DNA of 64,000 bases from Astropecten irregularis (GCA_963971285.1 OZ020249.1:2294001-2358000), one strand, 5' to 3'; shown: positions 47,056-57,542, numbered from the stretch's first letter. Program-made: numbers and translations. The notes: a model not told the origin generated them from the sequence alone.

Positions 47056-48721
47056 TATTAGCAGTTTAGCATGTCTTTGCGGTTCCTTCGCAGTCGAACG
47101 CCCTTCTCTGTTTCTATTTCATCAAGAGCGTCTAGTGTCTTTCTCACAACTGCTTTCTCCCATTCTCGACAGCTCTGTTTGTTTTGCAGTTTTGTTGTAG
47201 TTTTTTGCTTGTCTGTCTTGCCTGCACCTTCATTTTCTTCTTCTCTTCTTCCAGAGTTTCTGCTCCTCTTGGCTGCGGGAGATTGCTTGTTGTTGTGGCA
47301 GTGTTGTTCTGGTTCGCCTACCACGTAGGCGTTGGGCAGGACTGCTGTCTACTCCCTGTTGGGGTGTGTTTCTTATCTCCAGTAATGCTGCGTATGGATC
47401 TTTGTGAGGTTTCGTGCACTTTTTCAGCATCCTTTTGGCAGCTGTTACAGGAGATTCAGCTTTGCCACTTCTTTCTGAATTTCACGAACTCTTCGGAGCG
47501 AATTGAGGTCTGTTGTCGTTGATGACTGTGTTCGGGATTCCATAGCGTGCGAAATGTCCTTTGAATTTCATGACCATTGGGTGTAGGTGACTCAATGGAG
47601 GCGGTAAATGTCCCAATAGTTGGAGAAATAGTCTACAGTTATGATGTAGTGTTTCGACTCTTCTCCCATATGGACGGTAAGGAATGTCATGAGATGTTTC
47701 TTTCTGGTTTTGTTGCTCGTATGTACGGCAAGCGTTACAGGTAGAGTTACATACAATCACGTGCTCTGCGGAGTGCTAAATTTCTAACCCAAGATGTGAG
47801 ATGTAGCATCTCTTTCATCTGTGCCGGGATGACAATCCTTTCGCCTCTGTAGTACTCTACTTCTCTTGTGAGGTTAGTTCATCTCGGATGTGGAAGTATG
47901 GTCTTGCTTCATCTGGTACTGCATCTGATTTGTCCTCTTGCCAGCCTCGTATTTATGATGGATTTCAGGACTTGGAGCTAGGCTGCTGTCGCGATTGGTA
48001 TGCTTTTTCACTTGACTTGATCTTCAGTCATAGTTGGTCCTCCGACTGTGTTGACTTCATTAAAGCTACTTGCCCCTGTTGTATCTGGCAGATATGCTAT
48101 TGACAGTAGATCTGCAGGGTGTATGACTTTTTCTTTGATTCATTTCACTTCTATGTCATAGTGAAGCATTCTCATTAGCATGCCTTGCAATTTTCGTAGA
48201 GCTCGGTTGTGGGGCTTCTTCACAATTGTTTCAAGTGGCTTGTGATCGGTCTGAATGTGGACCTGTCTGCCAAATGTGTACTGGTGAAACCTGTCTAGTG
48301 AGAACACGATTGCGATCGCCTCTTTCTCAATCTGAGCAATATCGTTGCTCTGTTTTGGTGCTCTGCTCGCATACGCAATCGGTTGGCCCTCCTGAAGTAG
48401 TGTGGTGCCAAGGCATGACTTGCTGGCGTCACATTGTATGGTCAGCTCTTTCTCCGGGTTGTAGAAGGATGGGATTGGAGCCTTTGTTAGCAACAGTTTG
48501 ATTTCCTTCGTTCCTTGTTCTCGCTCATCTCCCCATTTCCAAGGGTTCTCCCTTGTGTGGTGAGTGTTCTGAATGGCTCAAAGATCTCAGACAATCTTGG
48601 CAGAAATCTTGCAAGGTATTGAACACTTCCCTTCTATCTTTGCACTTTTTATTCCGTCTGTTCAGTCTGGTGCCCTTTGTCTCTGTATCTCTGAAGTAGG
48701 GCTCTTAGCCGCAAGGTTGTG
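47056..48721 (-). pseudogene. Ty3/gypsy-like RNase H and integrase remnant, mirror copy
   Basis: Minus-strand copy of 40260-41925. RNase H lies at 48140-48493 and integrase pieces at about 47230-47760. The frameshifts are the same as in the left arm. A V-to-A-type substitution near 48000 (read on the opposite strand) is one of few differences. Confidence 0.83.
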
Positions 48722-48723
48722 AT

Positions 48724-50911
48724 TGTTATTATTATGATTATTTATTCGGCCATCAACAAACAATGAATACAGTCATGTACATTAACAGTAAAACTGGGAT
48801 AACAAATAAGCAACTAATAACTGAAAGGGGGAAGGGCAAGAGGGCGAGGGATAGGGATGATGGTAAAGGGAAGGACGGGATTGGTGAGTGACATCTACAA
48901 TCAACAAAGCATTTCAAGCTGGCCAGGATAAACAAAAGTATACTTAAACACTGTAGTCCGAGGTCTTGTCCATCCAAACTCAAAATGCAACACAGACACT
49001 GATAGGTAATCTGGGAAAAATAAAAAATAAATACATTTCTAAATTAAAATTGTCAAACCATTAAAAACAAAAACAAACAAACAAACCCCAACAAAACAAA
49101 CAATATATAAACAAAACACTCCAACTAACAAACAAATAAAACAAAAACCAATAAGCACAAAATTCAAAGATTACAACTTATTGATTTTACAGCCAAAGAT
49201 TACAATAACAACATTAATAATAAAAATAAGTAAAAAAAAAAAGGAATAAATAAACAAATAATTTATAAATAATAAATTACTAGGCAAGTTAAATGGTAAA
49301 CAAATTACCACGGAATAGAGATGCACAAGTTTCTATTGAAAACTTTGAGTCCAGAATGAGAGTCCTTGATGTAAGATGGAAGGGTACTCCAGATGCGGGG
49401 CAAGACATGGGTTGGTGTATTCTTGAGAGGCTGAGTTCGGGCAAAGTCACATGACGAGGATTTATCTTGGTGAAATCAACTGACAGTCCACCAGGCCAAA
49501 TAGACACCTGATAACGAAGGTAACGACGTGTTGTTTTCTCCTATTTTCCAGTGATGACCATCCCAGAGACCGAAGCCTGTCCTTGTATTCCATTTCCCGT
49601 ACACCCCGTACACCCAATAAGCAATCTCCAAAATTGAGAAAATTCAGAGACGGGCTAGCCGCATGTGCTTACGTCAGCATAGAGGGGAAATGGAATACAA
49701 GGCTTGGGAGGCCGTATTCAAGAATTGGCAACACAAGTGATTTGGCTGGGGTTGATGTGCCTCCTGCCATTTGCCAGACGAATCCTGATGTCCTATTGGC
49801 TTTAGATATCACTGAATCTATGTGGTCATTCCAGGTGAGTGTCATTTATAGTGATTCCAAGGTATTCTCTAGCAGTACTGAGTAGCGAGCCACTGAGGAG
49901 GTGGCATCCTGTTTTGGAGCGGGTCATGTGTAAGACTGGTTTTGGTATAAGCATTCAGTGACTTCATCTTTCCAGCTGGGTCAAATCTGACTGAAGGACA
50001 TGCTCGTCACTGGGTGAGTTGATGGGCTTATACAGGACTGCATCATCAGCAAACAGCAAGGAATTAGAGGCCAGGTTGTTGGAAATGTCATTCATGAAGA
50101 TGATAATGAGCAGTGGTCCAAGAACTGGGGAACTCCAGAAGTGACAGGGGCCTAAGTCAGAAAACGACCCCTTGTACAAAACTCGCTGTTTTCTGTTCAG
50201 GAGAAATGACTTCAATCATGTCCAGGTTTGACCACGAATATTGTACAGACTTACCAGTTTATCAAGGAGAATGTGATGAGGCATTACATCAAAAGCCTTG
50301 CTGAAATCCAAGAAGATAACATAATTGCGAGGTGGATGTGGTGTGTCCAGAATGTCGGCCCAGTTGTGAATGACATTTGTCAGCTGGGTGAAGTGAAGCT
50401 TGGGTTGCTAAGGCAGAGTGATGACATGTGTTCAATTAATGTTATCGGCCACGGCCCTCTCCAAAACTTTACAAATGACCGATGTTAAGGCCAGTGGACG
50501 ATAATTTGTAATGTCGCAGCGTTTTCCCAACCGTGAAAACAGGAAATTCCGGGATTGGTAGTGAGCAAGGAGGTGGGGTCTCTGGGGGCGAAGCTGATGG
50601 TGAATGGATAGAGATGAAGTGGTCATTGAAGGCTTGGCAGATGTCTGCAGGTTTGTGGAGGAATGTTTGATCTTTCTGCAACGAAGCCGGGCACTGAGAT
50701 TTCTTCTGTTCTCGAACAAAGCGCCAGAAGCTTCGCTTGTTGTCAGGTGTTGAGAAGAGCTTCCAGTAGGCTGATTTTGAAGCATTTTTGACTTGATTGT
50801 GTACATGTTTGAATTCTTGCCACACTTCACTGGAACTGGATGACTTGGAATTGGTGAAGAGAATGTTTGCGATGAATGAGCGGTGATCCAGGGGGATTTT
50901 TTTCGAATTTT
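48724..50911 (-). mobile_element. CR1/Jockey-like LINE, mirror copy
   Basis: Minus-strand copy of 38070-40257, with the FADD box at about 50042-50053 and the TAA-rich 3' end at about 48726-48746. One base near 49792 differs from the left arm (CTA here against the complement of a CCA there). Confidence 0.85.
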
Positions 50912-50925
50912 TTTTTTTCTAAAAT

Positions 50926-51439
50926 GGCTTTCTTTGAGTCACCAGTTCCAAAGACAATTATATCATCGGCTACACACTCCACACCTTCGAGGCCTGCGAA
51001 GGCTTGCTTGTAGCCTCTTCTGAAATATTTCTGAGCTGGATGCGTCTCTCAGTCTCGGCATGAAGTGTCCCAGGTCTCGCAGCCATAGAGAAGTGAGGAT
51101 AGAACCAGTGATCTATAAAGCTTGTATTTGGTAGCAATGCTGTGGCGATCATAACAAAGGTTTAGGCCGAGGAAGTGCCATCGTAATTAAGGCACCCATA
51201 TATTTAAACGCTGTTTTCTCGAAATGTGGACACAAACGTTTTCACTGATCACTATTACCTTGGCATGTATTGCCCATGATTCTATATTTCTGACAAAAAC
51301 CTGCCATCACTCTTTCCATCTCAAAGGTTGATGGTGCATTACAAAGCCCAAATGGCATTACACACCACCTATATAGACCATCTCGAGAGACAAAAGCTGC
51401 CTTCTGCTTTGTTTCCTCGTGAAGTTCTATTTGCTCCGT
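50926..51439 (-). pseudogene. Gypsy RT remnant with LINE scrap, mirror copy
   Basis: Minus-strand copy of 37542-38055. It includes the ADD-box residues near 50940-50995, the LINE scrap at about 51020-51155 and the RT repeat segment at 51236-51439. It joins the truncated 5' LTR directly at 51439/51440. Confidence 0.78.
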
Positions 51440-51741
51440 CAGAAAAGGGACACCCCTGCTTTATTCTTTGTTTTAACTTTAAGACTGGTACAGCCATAGG
51501 TTTACAGGTTCGCCCATTACACTTATTAAGATGTGCTATTTTGTGACCCTGACACCCCTGTTGAGAAGTGGAGCGACCTGAGATAACTGAGGATGCAGTG
51601 GTTGGGATTGGTGTTGGGCAGCATGCTTTAGTGCTGTTACAACATCAATCCTGACTGCTGTGTCCTCTTTTAACTCTCCTTTCCAGCCAGTAACAAAGAT
51701 CTCCCAATAGTGTTCATCTGCTACCATCAGCCCCTATTACA
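51440..51741 (+). repeat. 5' LTR, truncated by 26 bp at its start
   Basis: This 302-bp segment aligns to 54096-54393 of the 3' LTR and ends in CTATTACA. Differences include a shorter C run near its start, an indel at AACTGAGGATG against AACTGATGAGGATG, and about 10 extra bases (GTTCATC region) near 51712-51721. The word TTTATTC followed by TTTGTTTTAAC lies inside. Immediately after the LTR, CGTGACAGAAGTGGGAT is the expected place of the primer-binding site; the matching tRNA was not identified. Confidence 0.87.
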
Positions 51742-51772
51742 CGTGACAGAAGTGGGATACTGGCTGATAGTC

Positions 51773-52651
51773 ATGGAAGGAGAGGCAGCAGTCGCCCATC
51801 CAGTCACATATGTGCCATTCGATTTTCGAGTGGCTGTATTCGTGGGACACCGAAGAAGCCCAAAGGACCCAGAAATTGAGGAGTGGGTGGAGGATGTAAA
51901 GGGGATCTTGAAGGCATGGCAGACTCCCCTTGACCAACAAGCGCAAGTCCTCCTCAAGTATCTGGGTGGGGAGGCAAGGAGGGAGGTGTTGGTCCTGGAT
52001 CCGGAGGACAGGAGAGATGCTGAGAAGATCATGAGTCGTCTGTTGGAGTTGTATCATTTTTTTTTGTATGCTGACAACATGCCCGCCTGCTCCATCCTGC
52101 AGGAATTCCACAGTAGGCGGCAGGGGGTTGCAGAGAGTGTGAGGGAGTTCTCCCTAGCCCTCAAGGAGATTGCCAGCCGATTGAGACGCCGAGACCCCGA
52201 TGCCATCCCTAAGCTGGACGAGATGCTTCAGGACTGCTTCGTGTTGGGGCTCCGGGATACAGGAGTGCAGCGGGCACTCAAGATGGACCTGAGGAGAAAG
52301 CCTGACCTCAAGTTTGAAGAGGTGCAGTCTGAGGCCCTCCATCTTGCCTCTAACGGTGCTGAGATTGTAGGTATACACGCAGCAGCTGCAGAGAAACAGT
52401 CGGTATCCCTGGTGGAGTCGCTGCAGACAGCGCTACGGGACACAGCCCAACAGCAGAGGGAGATGGCAGCAATGATGGCGACTATGCGGTCAGAATTGAA
52501 TGAGCTGCACCTTGCCCACAGTAGCTCTCGGCAACCTCAACAACCGAGATGGGACGACCAGGGAAACCCCATCTGCCTGAGATGTGACCAGCCTGGCCAC
52601 ATTGCCAGAACTTGCCCTCAGCGACGCCCCTTCCCCAGCCAGTTAAACTAG
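51773..52651 (+). CDS. Gag polyprotein of LTR retrotransposon, one CCHC zinc knuckle
   Basis: This is an intact 292-residue frame if started at ATG 51773, 32 bp after the LTR. An in-frame upstream ATG at 51710 lies inside the LTR and is less likely. The middle (about residues 40-200) has the helical, Arg/Leu/Glu-rich look of a retrotransposon gag capsid, with GEARREVLVLDPEDRRDAEK and SILQEFHSRRQGVAESVREF. A predicted-coil-like stretch follows (QTALRDTAQQQREMAAMM). The C-terminus has a single knuckle CLRCDQPGHIARTC (Cys268, Cys271, His276, Cys281), which would bind element RNA. Gag would assemble the particle in the cytoplasm. The stop codon TAG is preceded directly by the heptamer GTTAAAC, suggesting -1 frameshifting into the next frame. 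Confidence 0.87.
   Translation: MEGEAAVAHPVTYVPFDFRVAVFVGHRRSPKDPEIEEWVEDVKGILKAWQTPLDQQAQVLLKYLGGEARREVLVLDPEDRRDAEKIMSRLLELYHFFLYADNMPACSILQEFHSRRQGVAESVREFSLALKEIASRLRRRDPDAIPKLDEMLQDCFVLGLRDTGVQRALKMDLRRKPDLKFEEVQSEALHLASNGAEIVGIHAAAAEKQSVSLVESLQTALRDTAQQQREMAAMMATMRSELNELHLAHSSSRQPQQPRWDDQGNPICLRCDQPGHIARTCPQRRPFPSQLN
52642..52648 (+). promoter_or_regulatory. Candidate -1 ribosomal frameshift site GTTAAAC
   Basis: The heptamer fits X XXY YYZ spacing in the gag frame (G TTA AAC) and sits immediately before the gag stop TAG at 52649. A -1 slip continues as GTT AAA CTA GGA, exactly in the protease frame, which is open for the next 1.37 kb. GTTAAAC is a known, non-optimal slippery heptamer in some RNA viruses. 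A downstream stimulatory structure was not established by eye. Confidence 0.6.
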
Positions 52652-54021
52652 GACGTTCCAGTGTCGAGGGTCAGACACTGGAACCCCCAACACCAACTCA
52701 CCAACGGCCCATTACTACAGAAGGTGCAGTGGGAGATTGCCTGTACATTGACATCATCATGGGAGGAGTTAACATCCGAGGCTTATTGGACACAGGATCT
52801 CAGGTTTCGACGTTGTCCAATGAGCTGTTCCTGAGACACTTCCATGATGGTGTTGACCCAAGCAGCCTGTCGAACCCATTCGTCCGTCTGACTGCAGCCA
52901 ATGGATTGGACATCCCCTACCAAGGCGTGGTCGAGCTGGACATCAGTCTGATGGGTCGCGGCATTCCAAAGGCAGTGTTCTTCGTCCTGAAATCATCTAG
53001 CTCCATGACCACCAAGACGCCCTGCATCATCGGCATGAACATTCTCAGCCAATACCAAGACATATTCTTCAAAACCAGAATCCCCACCTGTCCCCAATCA
53101 AAGTCTAGACGAGTTGGTCAACAATCCTGGATCGGAACCCAAACAGAAGGCTTCCCACACCACAGCAACCCCGACGACAACTTTGTGTGTGCTGCCAACC
53201 AGCGACCCATGGTGATCCCCGCAGGCACAGAGATGATAGTCCCCGGGAAGCTTCAGACACCCCATCTGGGCGAAGGTCCCATACTGATAGAGCCAACTCC
53301 TGCAAAATTCCTCCCCAAACACCTGATGGTCGCCAAGAGTGTCTGCAATGTTGAAGGCGGGCTGGTGCCCATCTGTATTGCTAACCCCAACCAATGGGAT
53401 GTTCGGGTACAACGGGGAATGAAGCTAGCTTGTTGGAGTGTTGGAGATGTTGTCCACGAGCCCATCCGCAAAAACCTTCATCTTGTCGAGTTGGGTGTCC
53501 ATGAAGTTGAGGTGTGCTTGGAGGACCTACCCCAGAAAGATCCAGACCCTAGTTCTGGAGAACTCCCAGTCCCCGTATCGATAGACCGAGCCACTCTTAC
53601 TACGACAGAGTTTGCAGATCTATGTTCCCTGCTACAGAGGAACCAGGATGTCTTCTCCAAAGATGATGACAAGGTGGCTGACCAACCTGTCATGGAGCCT
53701 GACCCACCCCAACATCCGAAGAGACTACTTCCCTCCACACCAGTTCGACCCGCGGAACCTGAGATGGCTGAACAACCCATAGTTGAACCTGTCCCATCGT
53801 CACCAAGGTTAGTCCAGGGCAACCCACCCCAACAACCCAGGAGGCTACTACCTTCCCCACCAGCTGAACTTCATGCAGAGGAAGGACCCCAAGTTGAGTC
53901 TACTTCATCTCCATCGAGACCAGGACCAGTGAGGCCGGACTCTCCCATCCCAACACCTGTGCCTAGACGCTGCTCCAGCCGTAGCAATCGTGGAAAGCGG
54001 CCAGAACGATTCATGTTTTAG
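52643..54021 (+). CDS. Pol-like frame: aspartic protease and linker fused to C-terminal tail, RT to integrase deleted
   Basis: The frame is open from before 52612 (first ATG) to TAG at 54019-54021 and overlaps gag by about 40 bp in the -1 frame. It is best read as a gag-pol extension entered at the GTTAAAC heptamer. The retropepsin-like protease shows GLLDTGSQVSTLS with Asp at codon 52789-52791, and later TPCIIGMNILSQY as the second strand motif. The linker CNVEGGLVPICIANPNQWDV is typical of the region before RT in gypsy-like polyproteins. LQRNQDVFSKDDDKV (to about 53675) is where RT would start. Instead a Pro-rich, partly duplicated tail (PPQHPKRLLP, PPQQPRRLLP) follows, with a basic Ser/Arg end (RRCSSRSNRGKRPERF) like the C-terminus of intact pol. 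The junction near 53680 keeps the frame. Confidence 0.82.
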
Positions 54022-54069
54022 AAACACTTGACATATTGGCAGGGACGGCAATAGATTAGCGTTGGAGAG

Positions 54070-54393
54070 TGTAAATGAGGTCCCTCCTTCATTTACAGAA
54101 AAGGGACACCCCCCCCGCTTTATTCTTTGTTTTAACTTTAAGAGTGGTACAGCCATAGGTTTACAGGTTGGCCCCATTACACTATTAAGATGTGCTATTT
54201 TGTGACCTTGACACCCCTGTTGAGAAGTGGAGCGACCTGAGATAACTGATGAGGATGCAGTGGTTGGGATTGGTGTTTGGCAGCATGCTTTGGTGCTGTT
54301 ACAACATCAATCCCGACTGCTGTGTCCTCTTTTAACTCTCCTTTCCAGCCAGTAACAAAGATCTCCCAATAGCTACCATCAACCCCTATTACA
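54070..54393 (+). repeat. 3' LTR, complete (324 bp, TGTAA...TTACA)
   Basis: It begins TGTAAATGAGG and ends CTATTACA, giving a perfect 5-bp terminal inverted repeat with the canonical TG...CA ends. A short purine run (GGAGAG) precedes it and may be the polypurine tract. From 54096 onward it matches the 5' LTR. The C run near 54110 is longer here (nine C). The flanking TATAT at 54394-54398 is the candidate target duplication whose partner has been lost. Confidence 0.83.
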
Positions 54394-55100
54394 TATATGA
54401 TGAGTATACTTAGGTTTGGTGTTACTTATTACTGATGATAAGAGTACACGTAGGCAGATATAATAAGGTATACACTCCGAACACGAAGATAGGGTCAATG
54501 GGAAACTTTATTTATTACCCAGACTAACTTTGTGCAGGAGGCAACTGGTGGTGGTCTTAGGTCGATGGATAGGACCAGGTAGAACCAAGTAGAAGTAGAT
54601 GAAGAAGAGGAGAAGAGAAGAGGAAGTGATCTTACACTGTAATCATAGGGGTTTTTATACAAAAATAATGGTGACATAGATGGTTGGGCGGGTTATTACC
54701 TAAAAAGGACTTAATTGTTTGTGGGACTTGATGAATATTCTATAACATACAAATTAATATTAATGAATGAAGGGATATGTTTGGACGATTCAGTATGTGG
54801 GCTGGGGCAATGCAAATTAACGTTATGAGTGGTTTTCCAAATAGGGTGACATAATAGTCTTGGCCCCACTTTCTTGGAATGGTGACCAAGGCCTTGTTGG
54901 GGGCCAAAACACATTCCTAAGAAAAGGAGTCACTACCGGACTTCCTACTACTGGACCATTCATGAAGGTCATGCATACAAAGTTACCAAACAGCATTGTC
55001 TCATGGGGTGGACAATTGGGGAACTGTTCACTTAAAGGTGTGACCATAGAAAATTACATTAAATATAAGGATTAATAAATGGATTGATAAATACAGGTAA
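54394..55100 (-). promoter_or_regulatory. Minus-strand promoter-like region, possible solo LTR
   Basis: On the minus strand a good TATA box (TATAAAA, 54659-54653, within GTATAAAAACCCC) is followed about 145 bp downstream by AATAAA-type signals (54512-54507). That spacing is like the U3-R arrangement of an LTR. A CT-rich tract (54590-54622) lies between them. TG...CA boundaries and a target duplication could not be fixed, so a solo LTR into which the gag-protease element inserted is only a possibility. No convincing coding frame is present. Confidence 0.35.
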
Positions 55101-56628
55101 AATCCGGGCTTACACCACTTTTCAGATATGACCTCCACTCTTTTGAACTATGAGGCATTCATTTCTGATTGGCCAGTTTGGTTGCCATGGTAACGATGTG
55201 ACCGTCAAACGAAAAATTACCAATCAGATTTGTACGTCTCCTCATGCTCAACACACAACCTTAATTTGATTTTAAAATATGCATATTCAAATAACTGAAG
55301 TCAGATTGACAAGATGGAAGTAGGCCTAGTGGATTGGGCATGTACTCACAATACAGTGTTCTAGCCACGCCAGTCGGCACTGGTCGGGGACATCCGGCTC
55401 TCAGCCTTTCCGACCGGCACTCAACACTCAGGATGAAAAATCATGTTGCTGACCGGCACAAAAAAAATCTTTTAAATCCAGAAAAGGCAAAAGTTGTTCA
55501 CTGAAAGAACAGTAAGATTGTGATTTGAAGACAAATTGGAAAGATAAATTGACCAGATCTTCGATAACAAATCAGAATATTGCTGACACGCTCACGACAC
55601 ATGAGCATGTATAGCTACCATGTATTAGCTCCTGGACCCCGGCCGTGAGGGGCGAGAGCTCTGCTTGCTACCCTTCACAATAAGTAAATTTAGCCGACAC
55701 TCAAAATGGGCTAGCTTTTACACTGCTCAGAAAGCATGACAGTATAGTCACTGTATAAACAGCCCTTACCTGGGCACCTGAAGGTAGATGGATCATCGGG
55801 TTGGCAGTCACAAACAACATGGCGAAGGACTGTGTGGAAAAGGAAAGAAAGGGCCTGGGTTTGAATTCTTGAAGAGAAGCCAAAACTGTAGCCGTGGACA
55901 GAGCAGACTGGAAGAAGAAACTTTGGGTCCTTATGGAGCAATGGGCCCGAAGAGGATAGGTGAGGTGACATTCAAATATATAAGCATACAATCATGTGTT
56001 ATCCAATAGCATTAAGTATGTGGTTACCATGGTCACCTGCAGTATCAGTTTTACGACATTAAATTACTATATTTGAATTCTATACATCCTAGCTTCAATT
56101 TGATATATAACTGGAATGGCCTGGTTGTACCATTGTGATGTAATTGGTATGTAAAGTCTTTCCTTCATCCACTGTTTGCTTTGGTTGTGTTTGAGTACAG
56201 TGCCACCTGCTCCTCAATATTTGACTACATACATGCTTGAAGTTCCTAATTAGCGGAGAGCCACACCAAGATGGCAGACGCTACGAAATGACTCTAATTG
56301 TCTTGTTTTTCATATCACATCAATTTTCATCACATGGAATGGCCATGAACACAAATAAATATCGGCATTTCATTCCTCACATTCAGAGAAAAGATGGAGC
56401 TATTTTCAAGCCAATTTGTGATGTCTTTGTTGTCATTTTGGGGAAGTACCGTGAAGTACAACGTTTTTTGTACGGTAACATATGTTGGTGCGACGCTCGG
56501 CCGAGTTATGCATCACGTACTACGTCACTCTACAACCATCCGTATGCGTACCACCCGACTCCGAATCCGCACCACTGACATTGCGCGCGCCTTTCCATGG
56601 ACTCAGTGTCTTAAGACTGTGCCGCTCA
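55101..56628. other. Non-coding stretch with no recognised gene
   Basis: This is 1.5 kb of mixed composition. It contains a palindromic GTTGCCATGGTAAC (55181-55194) and GACCGGCAC words repeated near 55380-55460. An open plus-strand frame of 113 codons (56237-56575) has no recognisable domain. A purine-rich patch at 55830-55965 ends in AGGATAG|GTGAGG, which resembles a splice donor, but no supporting exon frame was found. Confidence 0.5.
55181..55194. promoter_or_regulatory. Palindromic X-box-like site
   Basis: GTTGCCATGGTAAC is a perfect 14-bp palindrome matching the RFX X-box consensus GTNRCC-N2-RGYAAC. RFX factors use such sites at ciliary genes. No adjacent coding exon was identified, so a role is unproven. 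Confidence 0.4.
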
Positions 56629-57542
56629 TTGTAGTTATTCTCGGCTGGGACGAGCGCCTATACTCTTCACAGGGTTGCTCCACAACTTACATTAAATTAT
56701 ACTCGTATTCAATTTGTAGTCAATTATGGAGCAACCCTGTGAAGAGTTGGCGCTCATCTCAGACGAGAATTTAACTGGCAATGTACATGGGTATAAGTTA
56801 AGATGTGGAGCAACCCTGTGAAGAGTAGGCGCTCATCCCAGCTGAGAATAATGTACTGCAATGTACACTAGTATTTAAGTTAAGATGTGGAGCAACCCTG
56901 TGAAGAGTAGGCGCTCGTCCCAGCCGAGAATAATGTACTACAATGTACACTAGTATTTAAGTTAAGATGTGGAGTAACCCTGTGAAGAGTATAGGTGCTC
57001 GTCTCAGCCGAGAATAACTGGCTACAAATTCTATACGAGTTTAAGTTAAGTTGTGGAGCAACCCTGTGAAGAGTAGGCGCTCGTCCCAGCCGAGAATAAT
57101 GTACTACAATGTACAGTTTTGTACACTAGTATAAGTTAAGATGTGGAGCAACCCTGTGAAGAGTAGGCGCTCATCCCAGCCGAGAATAATGTACTGCAAT
57201 GTACACTAGTATTTAAGTTAAGATGTGGAGCAACCCTGTGAAGAGTAGGCGCTCGTCCCAGCCGAGAATAATGTACTACAATGTACACTAGTATTTAAGT
57301 TAAGATGTGGAGCAACCCTGTGAAGAGTAAGTGCTCGTCTCAGCCGAGAATAACTGGCTACAAATTGTATACGAGTTTAAGTTAAGTTGTGGAGCAACCC
57401 TGTGAAGAGTAGGCGCTCATCCCAGCCGAGAATAATGTACTGCAATGTACACTAGTATTTAAGTTAAGATGTGGAGCAACCCTGTGAAGAGTAGGCACTC
57501 GTCCCAGCCGAGAATAATGTACTACAATGTACACTAGTATTT
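56629..57542 (+). repeat. 82-bp tandem array, left part (one inverted plus ten direct units)
   Basis: The unit contains GTGGAGCAACCCTGTGAAGA, then GCGCTCGTCCCAGCCGAGAA. Direct units start (at GTGGAG or its variant) at 56726, 56805, 56887, 56969, 57053, 57143, 57225, 57307, 57389 and 57471. Spacing is mostly 82 bp, with 84- and 90-bp variants. The first unit (56629-56719) is inverted, so the array opens with a head-to-head pair able to form a hairpin. At least two subtypes alternate (TACTACAATGTACACTAG and GGCTACAAATTGTATACG endings). It is interrupted at 57542 and resumes at 59797. Confidence 0.9.

Larger units (their letters stand above)
44906..51934 (-). repeat. Right arm of the giant inverted repeat (about 7.03 kb)
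   Basis: This is the reverse complement of 37047-44081 (see that entry for differences). It carries the same nested elements in mirror order: third retroelement, MITE, gypsy RNase H/integrase, LINE, gypsy RT scrap, truncated LTR and gag N-terminus. Beyond 51934 this side continues into the rest of the gag gene, while the left side does not. The right side is therefore the one with the more complete context. Confidence 0.93.
51440..54393 (+). mobile_element. Compact non-autonomous LTR retrotransposon (gag-protease, no RT/integrase)
   Basis: The order is truncated 5' LTR (51440-51741), gag (51773-52651), second frame (from 52643 to 54021) and complete 3' LTR (54070-54393). The whole is about 2.95 kb. 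Gag and the protease-linker frame are open throughout, in sharp contrast to the decayed elements around it. RT, RNase H and integrase are absent: the second frame passes from the residues that normally precede RT straight into a Pro-rich C-terminal tail. It would depend on a full-length relative for reverse transcription and integration. The 3' flank is TATAT. No matching 5-bp duplication exists at the 5' side because the first 26 bp of the 5' LTR are replaced by rearranged gypsy sequence. Confidence 0.85.

Noticed and set aside
37047-51934. Treating the two arms as independent insertions of the same elements
   Set aside because: The arms share nested order, junctions and inactivating frameshifts base for base, so they are one duplicated block.
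53098-53822. Minus-strand frames of 66-114 codons inside the gag-protease element
   Set aside because: They are shadows of the intact plus-strand protease and linker frame.
56237-56578. 113-codon plus-strand frame before the 82-bp array
   Set aside because: No recognisable domain, no splice or promoter context, and the length is within chance for this composition.
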